This document shows positions 30,080 through 41,754 of a stretch of DNA of 64,000 nucleotides, piece by piece (positions within the stretch are counted from its first letter, which is position 1; each line of letters begins with the position of its first letter). The DNA is taken from the NCBI GenBank assembly GCA_039881145.1, contig JAYKKI010000008.1:28936501-29000500 (forward strand), in the 5' to 3' direction. Source of the DNA: Druceiella hillmani. Taxonomy: Eukaryota > Arthropoda > Insecta > Lepidoptera > Hepialidae. The notes under the pieces were generated by a model. It did no database searches. It was not told where the DNA came from and worked only from the letters and a program-made list of their open reading frames with translations. Made by a program: the position numbers and the translations under genes.

Positions 30080-30580
30080 CAAAGTATAATCATTTATTTA
30101 GGGAACTGTTAACTATAACTTAAAATTGCTCCTCTCAAGAAAATACACACCCACAATATGTACATGCACACCCACAATGACCACCACCACAATGTTTCAG
30201 GTAGAGTAATTTTAATTTTTTTAATCTTTCCTAAAACCAGTTATGGCTACTGACTTGTTCCACGTGAATAATGAATTTCGTTTTAAATATTTGAAGTGAG
30301 CGTAAGACGAAAAGCTTTTAAATTTGATATACAAATTAAAACAGGAAAATTATATAGTTGTTTGAACAGCTATATTAATGTAAACTGCGCTGCCCTATTG
30401 TTTTTCCTAGACATAAGCACTGCCCATTTGTTTCTTTTGTTTCATAATTGTTTGTGGTAACTTTAACATGGAATTTACATAATTTTAACTGAGAGTACGC
30501 TTGAAAAACAGTTAACATTTGTGGGCATTGTTTCACATCATCTTTGTACTAGTACGCGTACTGGATTATATTTTTTGTGT
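30080..30580. other. No gene seen
   Basis: AT-rich, with a small ACACCCACAATG-type local repeat at 30147-30193. Confidence 0.5.
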
Positions 30581-30871
30581 ACTTTGGTTAATCATCATCA
30601 GTGGCTCGACAGTACTCGGTACACCCTGGCCTTCTCAAGCAGACTGTTCCAAGCTCTCCTTCTGGTCGCAACTCTTTTCCAATTTGTTATATTAAGAGCG
30701 TTGAAAATACTTTGTAGACAGCCGTTTTATTTGGGCCTTCCTCTTCCTCTTGAGCCAGTTGGTTTGGCCAGAAAAATTCGTTTTGTCGTTCTGTCTATCT
30801 CCATTCTAATTATATGGCCAGCCCACTTCATATGTTGAATTTTTATAAATTTTATTATAACTTTGGTTAAT
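30581..30871 (-). mobile_element. 5'-truncated RTE-like LINE tail with 12-bp target duplication
   Basis: Minus strand, element body 30593-30859. ACTTTGGTTAAT occurs on both sides at 30581-30592 and 30860-30871, a target-site duplication. Between them the minus strand reads QHMKWAGHIIRM, then TGSRGRGRPK, one stop, then ALNITNWKRVATRRRAWNSL and LEKARVYRVLSSH, and a stop. This is the 'RWAGH..RM...RGRP..RW.D....W...A.DR..W..L..A' C-terminus of RTE/BovB-type and related LINE proteins. The 3' end is a short TGATGATGATT simple repeat. Only one stop interrupts about 79 codons, so the insertion is fairly young. The 105-codon plus-strand frame at 30521-30838 is its antisense shadow. Confidence 0.85.
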
Positions 30872-31190
30872 ATTGTTTTCAAAATATATCTATCAAATGT
30901 CACTTCTTTTATTAATTAGCAGAATATGTTACGTCACGATATACATATTAAATCACTGAAACGTAGCCGAAACCTTTATATAGATCGTAACGAAATTAAT
31001 TTATTTTTGGCATACACGGACGTAATAACCGTGTCTGTTGGCATATTTCGGAATTACGTCAGAAAGTGATGTGTATTAAAGTTAGCTGTTATTAAGCGAC
31101 TTTATGTATAACCTATACCAATAATTTACAAGTAATGCGCTATGAAACATTTACGCCCGTTGTGCGGAATATTGAGATTGCATACCTTTA
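30872..31190. other. No gene seen
   Basis: AT-rich spacer between the LINE tail and the Tc1 element. Confidence 0.55.
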
Positions 31191-32682
31191 TACAATGAGT
31201 CACAAAAGTCTTCGTACAAATGAATGTTACACCAATAAATATTTACATTATATAAATACAATTATTATAAAAGAAAAGTATAGTCAATATTATATTTATT
31301 GAGAACAATACAAGTTACATATAATCAAAGTTGTAAGTCAGAAAAAGAAAACAAAGAAATTACAGTATCCTAAAAGTCTTCGTATAGTTCAATTATATCT
31401 CAAAGAAAAATAAAATCAAAATTAATATTTTGTTGGGTCTCCTTTTGCGTTAATTACAACTTGTAATCGTCTAGGCATTGACATAACTAGAATTTCCATG
31501 ACATCTGAAGTTATTTGTTTTCAGTTTTTCAACGCATTTCTCAATGAATCTTTTCATTGAATTGATTATTTGTACCTAGTCCTTTCTTCATCTAATTTTT
31601 TAATGAATCTTTACTTTTAATAGGTAAACTCGATTCGAACTTCCATAAATGTCTATTTAAATGCGGAGAAAAGCCAAGTATATTTGATACAGGTTTTCTT
31701 AACTAATCCATTATTTTTATTGATTTATGTTTTGGGTTATTATCTTGTAATAAAAAAAAAGTTCTCCAATTCCCGAAGCAGCTATAGGTTCCCAAACTAT
31801 AATTCCTACGTATTTTACGGTTAAATTAATGCTTTTTTATATACTCTTCATTTTTTTATACTTTCCATCACTTCTGAAAACATTAAATTTGCTCTCATCT
31901 GTGAATAGAATCCGTATTCAAAAATTAGTCTTTGTTTTTTTAATTCTGATGCAAAATTTAAATGTTTTTGCTGATTAACGGGAGAAATAAACGGTTTTTT
32001 TGGCATTTGTGCGTGAATATAGTGGTTCCAAAAAATTATAAGTAAATTTTCATGATGCACAGATTTTTCCAAATCAATTGCGAACTCAGCCGCCGATTTC
32101 TTGTAGGATATTTTTTAACTTTTTTGATTAAATTACGAATATCACGAAAATTTAATATTCATGGTCTACTTGATCGTGTTTTCTTAACACCGTTTTACCA
32201 CTTTAGCGACTGTTTTTTTCACTATTTTAGCAATTTCCCCGTGCGATTAATTTTACCCTTGTGTTAATTTTACCATTTTTATGAGATCTTCTCTAATTTC
32301 TTTCCTTTTTTCTTTCAAACTGGATTGAAATGTTAGTAAATACCGTAACCTTAATCTAGTATATTAAATTAATATGTTATACTCTTACAACCAACAATAG
32401 CAAGTGACAACTGATAAATCTCAGCACAAGGGAATATGACGAGGTAACGCGCCAAATGAAAACATGGCTCTTTACTTGACTGTGATTAGACTTTTGTGAT
32501 GCAATTCTTTTGTTGTTTTCTTTTTCTGTCTTACAACTTTGATTATATCTAGCTTGTAACGTTATCAATAAATATAATGTTAACTATACTTTTTTTTGAT
32601 ACTTATATTTATATAATATAAATATTTATTGATGAAATATTTATTTAGTTGGGAGTGTCAAACATTTTCTAACTCACTCTAT
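31191..32682 (-). mobile_element. Tc1/mariner element, complete ends, inactive
   Basis: The body is about 31193-32680 (1.49 kb), flanked by TA on both sides. The long terminal inverted repeats are about 190-200 bp. For example CAATAAATATTTACATTATA (left, 31233-31252) is matched on the right by the complement of CAATAAATATTTATATTATA, and 'ataatcaaagttgtaag.cag' follows in both. The left repeat holds two direct copies of AAAAGTCTTCGTA, outer at 31204 and inner at 31372. A related inner site lies at 32482-32498. This is the IR/DR layout of some Tc1 elements, where the transposase binds twice per end. The transposase inside is broken. Confidence 0.85.
31422..32335 (-). pseudogene. Tc1-type transposase, broken by stops and frameshifts
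   Basis: Read from 32335 down to the stop at 31422-31424. The N-terminal part keeps helix-turn-helix traces: RGEIAKIVKKTVAKVVKR, then IRNLIKKVKKYPTRNRRLSS in a shifted frame. The catalytic core keeps MPKKPFISPVNQQKHLNFA, ILFTDESKFNVFRSDGK (31861-31911, first catalytic Asp at 31897-31899) and QDNNPKHKS (second Asp). The third site, normally SPDLNPIENLW, reads SPHLNRHLW: the Asp is His and the Glu region is shortened. The C-terminus ends MPRRLQVVINAKGDPTKY. Several stops and frameshifts, together with the missing third acidic residue, make it inactive. The surviving motifs show DDE-superfamily Tc1 ancestry. Confidence 0.88.
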
Positions 32683-32903
32683 ATTAAGTATAAGAACTGT
32701 TATATAAATTTATCCCATCCGTGTGATCAAAATGATTACATTCTTGGGAAAAGTGTCATTTTAAGTCCTTTCCCTCCGTCAAGTAAGGCTTTCCCTTGTC
32801 ATGTAAGCTTATGATATGAACTTTCTTGTGTTTTAATAAAACATGTAATTTCTTTTTTACGTGCGCTTTCCGATTGTGTAGTTTTACATTTTTATTTATT
32901 TAC

Positions 32904-32907
<4 letters not shown>
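32683..32907. other. No gene seen
   Basis: Short spacer. A 61-codon frame (32629-32814 +) begins inside the Tc1 right end and has no recognised content. Confidence 0.5.

Positions 32908-32971
<64 letters not shown>
32908..32971. repeat. (TA)n microsatellite
   Basis: About 64 bp of uninterrupted TA. Confidence 0.97.
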
Positions 32972-32974
<3 letters not shown>

Positions 32975-33191
32975 CATACATATTAAATAATGTATCTGTT
33001 GAAAGACGGTTAAATCTTTTAATTTACATTTTCTTTATACAATTTGTTTAATTGTATAATTGAATCTCTCACCTAAGTTTTTATTAACGATATTGGTATA
33101 AGTATTGAGTAATAGTTTCAAAATTATATTATTAACTTGTAAACTAGAAAATTATTAACTATACTATCCAAAAAACAAAGCAGTAATCTAA

Positions 33192-33551
33192 TTAAAAAAA
33201 AATTTGACTTGTCATGTCATTTTTCATCAATTTTGTTTCATTTAATTTTAACCAGATAAAATAGTAATAGTAAAACATATCGGCATTTGCTATATTTTCA
33301 AAAACCTCTACTTTTGTTAAGGACGCTGAACGACACCAACCAACATTACAGATGTTGGTTGGTGTCGTATCCACGAGAGATGAGGAAGTGACTAGGATAC
33401 ATGCATTTAAGGCATGAAAATCCATCCTGATGGTACTAGAACCTATCGCTGCTGTAAAAACTGTGATGTTCTCCTTAACTACAATGTAAGTTAAGCATAT
33501 AATTCTAGCAGATACTGCTAAAATTAATTTTTTTTTAATTATTAATAACAT
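33192..33551 (-). other. Open frame of 119 codons, unrecognised
   Basis: The only long Met-initiated frame in the window that is explained neither by a known repeat nor by GC content. It contains DFHALNACILVTSSSLVDTT and then GWCRSASLTKVEVFEN. The N-terminus is encoded across a run of T (reads as KKK) and the C-terminus across AT-rich DNA, both typical of chance frames. Its middle crosses the perfect hairpin at 33331-33367. I recognise no domain and do not call it a gene. It could be a remnant of a repeat-encoded protein. Confidence 0.15.
33331..33367. repeat. Perfect 16-bp hairpin with 5-base loop
   Basis: CGACACCAACCAACAT (33331-33346) pairs exactly with 33352-33367 around the loop TACAG. 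It is half G+C, unusual here, and the bases outside the stem do not pair. It is too short for a microRNA precursor. No element ends are seen around it. Confidence 0.95.
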
Positions 33552-33559
33552 TTATGGGG

Positions 33560-34470
33560 AAATACATAACATTTAAGAAATATTTGTTTTAAAATGCATA
33601 TAGAAACTGGAAACGAGCCCATGAAACTTAATATCCAGTAGTCATTATCCAATGTACAATATATCGATCGTTAAGCTTTGAAATAATATCCAGCTAGTTA
33701 CGAAGGCGATATCTAGATAAGGTATATTCGCATGCTATGTTAGCTTTCAATATAAGCTATGAACTTAATCTAAAATATACACAATTGAATAACAAAAGCG
33801 CGTTGAGACATAAACACGATAAAGTGACTAAGGTCACCTGCTGAAAGCGAAATGGGGCCTAGACATGAAAAGGATAAGACACTTTGATGGAAAATCTTAC
33901 AATACGTAACAGCGTTTCTGTGAAGTGGTTCTGATGTAAGTTTTCGGTTTTTTGTATGTGAAATTGTTTTTTGTTACTTATAAAGAAAATACAAGAAAGT
34001 TAGTGATAATTTAATGAATATTATTCGTGAAATGCCTTTTTTTATTTTTCTTGAAATGTCACTTAAGGTTCTGATATAATAACATGAGATATATTATTAT
34101 GATATATTATATGAGATGATAATAATGATCAATGTCGACTTGATAATGATTACACTCTTCATTACACTCTTCTTAATTACTCTTTTCATTTTATTTTGGT
34201 TCCTGCTGATATCTTGGCGATGAAATCTATATAGTTACAGTACTATTGTGGGGGTACTGCAATACGCAGTACTTATTTAACAACGTGTCTTTATATTCCA
34301 TGGCGGTTATTGTTACCTGGTTGAGGTAATGTTATTTATTCTTTGTTTTCTTCGATTATTAGCTTTCGTTTGACGTGCATGAGCGTAGTGCGCAGTCAGT
34401 GTAAGGTGCCGGTTTACTTCTTATTAGTGTAATTATTTAAATTTTTTACCGACCCTATTACGCAAAGCAC
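33560..34470. other. No gene seen
   Basis: AT-rich. 'gtgactaaggtcacc' at 33824-33838 is a small palindrome; a close relative, 'gtgactagggtcacc', is at 27150-27164. A GC-richer patch lies at 34370-34420. Confidence 0.45.
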
Positions 34471-34473
34471 AGT

Positions 34474-34570
34474 TTAGATACAATAGATTGTATCTATCAC
34501 ACACTCTATTATCTAGATACAATCTATTATCTATCAAACACTCTATTATCTAGATACACTCTATTATTTA
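34474..34570. repeat. Tandem repeat, about 37-bp unit
   Basis: 'gatacaat...' and 'cactctattatctagatac' recur about 37 bp apart through the stretch, with the last unit shortened. Several TCTAGATA and GATACAATAGATTGTATC palindromes are included. Confidence 0.8.
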
Positions 34571-34717
34571 TAAACACACGAATATCTAATTTACGTTATA
34601 TTAGATATGCCTGTGTTTTATTTTTCAATTACAATTAATTAATTATATTGTTAATAATTATATTGTTTTATAGTGTACGATCACATACTGATAAATTTAA
34701 TAATAAATTCACATTTT

Positions 34718-35040
34718 GTAGGGTTTCGTACTTTAAAAGGGAAAAAGAGCCCTTATCACTTTGCTGTCCGTCTGTCGTTCTGTCAATACGGTTTTCTCAG
34801 GGACGCGTAAACGCGTCAAAAGGTATCAAGTTGAAATTAATAGCAAATACTATATATCATTATAGTAGCAATACTACAAGTCTGCGGTCCCTTGGAGCTG
34901 TACAAAAATTAAGCCTTAAAGCCAATTCAATCAAAAAGCACCCTGAAAACACGGCCATTTATGCGGCATATTTAACACTCGCAAATAAATCAAAACCTAG
35001 GGTACTTCCCGTTGACCTAGAATCATAACATTTGACAAGA
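34718..35040 (-). repeat. Dispersed repeat family A, 3' part, minus strand
   Basis: The complement reads 'tgtgaaacctt...ttgtcaaatgttatgattctaggtcaacgg' and goes on to 'ttgataccttttgacgcgtt', GACAGACGGACAGC and 'cccttttaaagtacgaaaccct'. This parallels 48310-48640 block by block. The 126-codon plus-strand frame at 34648-35028 is antisense to it and should not be annotated as a gene. Confidence 0.8.
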
Positions 35041-35169
35041 AGCAAGGTTTCACAACTCAAAAAAAGGAAAAAAATTGTTAATTTGTAGTTACATCACATA
35101 AAATATTTTAATATAATGTCAATAGTTTAATAGGAATATTATGAACGATTAAATATTTAAAAATGCCTA

Positions 35170-35206
35170 AATGCATGGGATATTCTACGAGGGTATCCCA
35201 TGCATT
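35170..35206. repeat. Perfect 13-bp inverted repeat
   Basis: AATGCATGGGATA (35170-35182) pairs exactly with 35194-35206 across 11 bases. Confidence 0.9.
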
Positions 35207-35275
35207 GTACGAGTTCTACTCATGCGTGACAGAACCGTTTTATTTATTAGTAATAATAACAAAATGTCAAGACTA

Positions 35276-35311
35276 TTGTATATTACAACCTATTTAGGTT
35301 GTAATATACAA
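35276..35311. repeat. Perfect 16-bp hairpin with 4-base loop
   Basis: TTGTATATTACAACCT (35276-35291) pairs exactly with 35296-35311 around ATTT. It lies 69 bp beyond the preceding inverted repeat. Confidence 0.93.
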
Positions 35312-36760
<1,449 letters not shown>

Positions 36761-37179
36761 GAAATACTAAATTCACAAACTGACCAAATATAAATTTGTT
36801 TCACTTTCTAATTTGAAAAGAAAAACGGGATATTCCTTAAAACTGGAAGGAACGACACTTTACTGTACGTTTGGGTATGTTAACTGCCTCATTCCTCGTA
36901 ATTAATGAATCAGTTAACAAATGATCGTTTAGTTATATTGTATAATTAATTTAATTATTAGTAGATGCTTGAAGACTTAAAAGAAATCTTGGTGTAAAAA
37001 TATTTGAAAAATTTAGTAACATTTGTTGATATATATCGTAGAATAACTTTAGAATAAAGGAACATGTTACGAGCCATTGCGTGTTAAATCTTCATTACAG
37101 AATTATTACAATATTTTATAAAAAAAATACAGCACATAAAAGTCACACTGCATATATTTTTTCACAAAACCCAATCCTG

Positions 37180-38500
37180 TAAGAACATTTTTACGCAATA
37201 AGCTTTTATTGCTTTATTTGCATTGCGAGCTAATAAAGCAGTTACTCGTACCATAACAGAACTGCGCATTCCGCTCTACGTTCCGCTCGTCGTATAAACG
37301 CGCACGATTGATTTAAATTTTTTATGAGAGTTCATAACAAATTGGCTCTTATTACAAAATTCTTTAAAATACAATATGTCATCTTATGACAAAATTCCAT
37401 AAAACACAGATTGTTTTCTCATAAAAAGAAAGCTTATAAAAATGATTTTGTAACATCGCAATAAGCTTTCATTGCTTTATTTGTATTGCTGGGCTCATAA
37501 AGCACTAATCATTACAGAACCGCACATCTCGTTCCACGCGCAGCTCGTTGTAGGAACGCACAATTTGTTTAAGTTATTTTATGATGGTTCCCTAATCAGT
37601 ACTAATAATAGTACTTTATAAACCACATAAAATATCATAACTCTTTTTCTGGAAAAAGTCTGGTACTTAGAGAAAAATTTAGGAAAAAATGATACTGAAG
37701 GAAACTGAATTTTTAAATTTTTTTTCTGTGTAGTGTACCCTTAATTCTGATATCAGAAAAAATCGACTAAGTACACAATGGAATACGCACAAAATAGGAT
37801 TCCCTAGTTGTCTGTATCTTTTCGAATTTTTGACACATGGTAACGGAAATTCTTATCAAAATGCTATTATGTCTAAAATATCTCCAGATTCAATCTTCAT
37901 CTTCAACTTCAGGTTGAAAAAACCTGTCAAGCATTGCAAAAGAGTCCTCTGGACCTTGATTTATTACAATTTTTACGAATATTAATTTTTAACAACTTAT
38001 GCATATTATCTACAATATCTTTGAAAGGCTTAAAAATATAGTGAATATTAAATAAATCATGATATCTGGAATTGTCTCTGAGTTTTCTTTTAACTTGGCG
38101 TGGGCTTTTAAAAACTCAATTTTTTTATAATTTTAGGTTCATTAGATTCGGAAATACGGCAAGAGAACATATTCTTGCATATTTTTCTCTGAAGATATAA
38201 TACATAAAATTTTGGAAAAAAATATTCTTGAGACCCTATAGACTATATATGGAAATAAAAAAAATATAATCTATGTAATTTGCGAAAAACCCTCCCCCCA
38301 CCCTCTAACATTTCAATACAAATATATACAAGGTGTTATATACTGAGAAGTGGAGGTCAATTTGTTTTATTACTCTGCCAAATTTCAAGTTTCTACGTCA
38401 AGCTGTTTCTGGGAAAAACAAACTGTGACAAACAAACACGTGAGTGTTCGTATAAGAGCTCCGTTTTTCCTTTAGAAGAACAGAACTCTACAAATTTGAG
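37180..38500 (+). repeat. Family A-related repeat block with a duplicated internal module
   Basis: A module 'gcaataagctt.tattgcttta' ... 'cgctcgtcgta' occurs at about 37195-37325 and again at 37459-37585, roughly 262 bp apart. The same module, degenerate, is at 47510-47640 and 47950-48060. Downstream, 'tttttttctgtgtagtgtac' (37720-37739) matches 47776-47797. The tail at 38370-38480 carries 'ccaaatttcaagtttctacgtc', a degenerate 'ctgtgacaaacaaacacgtgagtg' and a pyrimidine end. It may be one long rearranged member or several insertions. Confidence 0.65.
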
Positions 38501-38579
38501 CGGCTTGAAGTATATTGCAAGTAATTTTGCAGCTTGGTATTTCGCATAAAGTGGTAAATGATAAAAGTAAAAACGGTAA

Positions 38580-38800
38580 ATGAAAAACGAATCAAAAATT
38601 TATCCAATGATATCCCATTTCAGAATACACGCCAAAATATTTTTTTTTAAATTTATTGCTACATACTAAGATTTCCATAAGAGCAGAAGTATTTCTAAAA
38701 TTCCAATGGTTTAAAACATAGAAACTGTGAGACTGTGACAGGCGGACAGACAAACATTCCAAAATTGAAAGATTCCTTGTTTCACTATGGAATCTTTAAG
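38580..38800 (+). repeat. Family A-like repeat tail
   Basis: 'actgtgacaggcggacagac' (38734-38753) then 'attccttg' and 'actatggaatctt'. This is the GACAGGCGGACAGAC...GGAACC-type tail, and upstream sequence is degraded. Confidence 0.55.
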
Positions 38801-38831
38801 ACAAAAATGTCAGAAGTGACTGTCAAACACA

Positions 38832-39368
38832 AAATGAAGATATTTATCGAGTTATTTATACGAAATTGTTAAATTAAAAATGAAGATATTTATAAGAAAC
38901 TGTTAATCTAAAAATGAAGATATTTACTGATATGTTTATATGAAACTGTTAAACTAAAAGTGAAGATATTTATTGAGATATTTATAAGAAACTGTTAAAC
39001 TAAAATTGAAGATATTTATGGAGATATTTATAAGAAACTGTTAATCTAAAAATGAAGATATTTACTGATATGTTTATATGAAACTGTTAAACTAAAAGTG
39101 AAGATATTTATTGAGATATTTATAAGAAACTGTTAAACTAAAATTGAAGATATTTATGGAGATATTTATAAGAAACTGTTAAACTAAAAATGAAAATATT
39201 TATGGAGATATTTATAAGAAGCTGATAAACTAAAATGAAGATATTTACGTATATATTTATGAGAAACTTTCAAATTAAAAATGAAGATATTTATGGAAAC
39301 GTTTGGAAGAAACAATTAAATTAAAAACGAAAATATTTATGGAGATATCTAGAAGAAACTGTCAAAGA
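38832..39368. repeat. Minisatellite, 46-47-bp unit, about 11-12 copies
   Basis: Unit 'aatgaagatatttat..agatatttataagaaactgttaaactaaa', given here in pieces: AATGAAGATATTTAT, then GAGATATTTATAAGAAACTG, then TTAAACTAAA. Copies begin near 38832, 38879 (shortened), 38913 and onward, becoming more diverged after 39190. A higher-order repeat is visible: the segment starting TATAAGAAACTGTTAATCTA at 38891 recurs at 39029, an offset of 138 bp or three units. It lies directly after a family A-like tail. Confidence 0.92.
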
Positions 39369-40278
39369 TAACATGGCAGCATAAATCGATCCAATTGCTT
39401 CATATTTCAATTTAATTTTTTATTAGCATTTCATAGTCAAATAATTAGAAAATTATAATTTTTGAGGTAAAAATGGAAATCTTATAATAACATCATATTT
39501 GTCTATGAGTCCGAAGACAGTATACCACAGCATCGTTAGTCAGATCGAAACAAAATTTTATTTAACACATACATTAATTACTAAAACGTATAAAACTACA
39601 ATATCTATTTCTTTCCATGTCCTATTCATACATCAAACTTGGGAGTAAACATATGATTTCTCGGATTCCATCGAGTGGATGTCGTAGAGAAGACCTTTTA
39701 AAATGCTATCTAAATTGAAAAAGGTTATGCATTTTTTGGTTTAATTGTCTTTCGCGAAGTATCAATTCCAATTTATGCCTGCCCCTCCCCTTGACCCTTC
39801 TATCTTTTTAAAATCTGAATAAATCAAGATGGATACTAAAATAGGGAATGATTTTGGTTAATTGCGTAAATAATTTAAAGATATGTAGGAAACGCCCGCG
39901 AAATATGTATTACACAATATATTTACATATTGAACAATAATATTAATATATATTAAGAACAATAATATTAATATATATCAATAAGTGTAATAAAATTACC
40001 AATATAGTAATAAATTATTATGTACCCTTAATAGTTTAAACTTTTACATGGTAATGGATACGAAACCCTTGTATTGTGAGTTCTACTTATACTTAATAGG
40101 TATATTATTATTTAGAAATAATTCCAATCAAAATATATAGTTTGATTTTTTAGATGAATTTAAAAATGTGTTTCTTATAACTTACCTCAAAAGTGAAAGT
40201 TCTTATTAAAACAGATCCAACAATTTTCTCCATATCCGAAAAAATATCTTTAGTGTTTCTATTTGCTTTGGTTTTTAT
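39369..40278. other. No gene seen
   Basis: AT-rich. 'aacaataatattaatatata' occurs twice 25 bp apart (39933 and 39958). Confidence 0.5.
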
Positions 40279-40313
<35 letters not shown>

Positions 40314-40314
40314 A

Positions 40315-40384
<70 letters not shown>
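40279..40384. repeat. Compound microsatellite (TC)n-(TA)n
   Basis: A CTCTCT block to about 40313, then TA to 40384. The 66-codon frame ending in YIYIYI is an artefact. Confidence 0.97.
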
Positions 40385-40385
<1 letters not shown>

Positions 40386-40583
40386 TAAATTAATTATTAT
40401 TAAATTCTGCTAATCATTGTTTCAAAATGACCCATACCAGCAAGATCCTTAAAAATATAAAACTTCAATGGTACTACTGACATTTCAGTATTGATCTTAT
40501 TATCGATATTGAAGATAAGTTAACTCAATGAAAATAATATTTAAAATAATGCAATTTTAACCTTCAAAATCAGATTTCGGATA

Positions 40584-41061
40584 AAAAAGGGATCGAAACA
40601 AACTTTCTTTTTTTTGTAATAAGAAACCAACCTACATTATTATAACAAACATATTTATCTTCAAAAATATTTAAACAAAACATACACTGTGATTTCAATC
40701 TCGGACGATATGCCTATTTTATGTTTTGAGCAATCAAATGTGGCATTTATACTTGCAGTAAGCGCACTGCATAGCCTGTGAATTTAGAGAATGTACCCAG
40801 AAATATTGTTTCGAATTCGAATAGAATGTAATGTCTTGCATTTATTTATTGACCTCTGTATAACGTGTCCCCATTTAAGTGCGTATTTATTGGGTTGGTC
40901 TGGAGTTTAGTTTTTGTTTTACGAGTAATCTATTTTTATGCCGGAAAAATAAATTCACATTGAATGTTTTGTTTGAATATTTTTAGAGAATTGTGATTAT
41001 TATAATAACGCAGGTTGGTTTCTTATTACAAAAAAAAGGGAATTTGTTTTGATCTCTTTTT
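40584..41061. mobile_element. TA-flanked MITE with about 65-bp terminal inverted repeats
   Basis: 478 bp between TA at 40582-40583 and TA at 41062-41063. The left end AAAAAGGGATCGAAACAAA and the right end (complement) AAAAAGAGATCAAAACAAA continue through TTTGTAATAAGAAACCAACC, which is identical in both arms, to 'ttattataa'. The interior is noncoding AT-rich DNA. The TA target and inverted repeats fit a Tc1/mariner-derived non-autonomous element. No autonomous partner is present in the window, and its ends differ from those of the Tc1 element at 31193. Confidence 0.88.
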
Positions 41062-41100
41062 TAAAATGATATGCTCGCTACGAGATCTGTTAATGTAGGC

Positions 41101-41512
41101 CAGGTGTTCCTAACCAGGAGGGTGCGCCTCCCAAGGGGGGCATAGAGAGATGTCGAGGGGGGCGGAAAGCTTTTGCATTTTAGAAAGAAAAAAACAAAAA
41201 ATATACAAACAACATTAACAAATAACATTACAATGTAATGTTTAATTAACATGCATAAAATTAATGAAATTAAATATCATATTCACTATTATTACTACGA
41301 ATTTGCGAAAAATTTTACGTTTTGGTGTACATTTTTTGTTGAGAAATCAGTTTGAGTGTGTAAAATTATTGTGTCTCACTGTTATAAAGTAATTTTGTGT
41401 ATTTACAAACTTCAGTAACCATTTTTATTTAATTTACTAAATCAAAGGAGGGACATGAAAATATAATTTATAGTCCGGGGAGCCTCAACAAAAAAAAGGT
41501 TGGGAAACCCTG
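41101..41512. mobile_element. hAT-type MITE with exact 8-bp target duplication
   Basis: ATGTAGGC flanks both ends (41093-41100 and 41513-41520). The termini are CAGGTGTTCCTAACC and, complemented, CAGGGTTTCCCAACC, agreeing at 12 of 15 positions. The CAGGG..TCCCAACC-like ends and 8-bp duplication are hallmarks of hAT elements. It is 412 bp, noncoding, and GC-rich only near its ends. The frame at 41061-41252 (minus) is a by-product. Confidence 0.9.
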
Positions 41513-41520
41513 ATGTAGGC

Positions 41521-41693
41521 GATCGTATTTATCGAAAGATGTAAACAAAATAAACAAACACGACAAAAAGTTTTATATGCTGAGCTTGAATATTTGTTGT
41601 TGATACGTGTCTTTCATAGTTACTTCATAAATATCAAAACTTGCATGGGATTTTCATTCCTAAGCGAATACTCGGATTTCATAAAAAAAAGGA
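41521..41693. other. Spacer
   Basis: AT-rich, nothing assigned. Confidence 0.5.
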
Positions 41694-41705
41694 ATATATA
41701 TATAT

Positions 41706-41752
<47 letters not shown>
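41694..41752. repeat. (TA)n microsatellite
   Basis: TA with one GATA interruption and a short ACACATAC end. Confidence 0.96.

Positions 41753-41754
<2 letters not shown>

Noticed and set aside
30521..30838. 105-codon plus-strand frame
   Set aside because: Antisense to the RTE-like LINE C-terminus, which explains its openness.
33331..33367. microRNA precursor
   Set aside because: A 16-bp stem with a 5-base loop is too short for a canonical precursor, and the flanks do not extend the stem.
34648..35028. 126-codon plus-strand frame as a gene
   Set aside because: Its complement is the 3' part of a family A repeat; no domain and no context support a protein.
38832..39368. CRISPR-like array
   Set aside because: The units are contiguous with no unique spacers, and the window is eukaryotic; it is a minisatellite.
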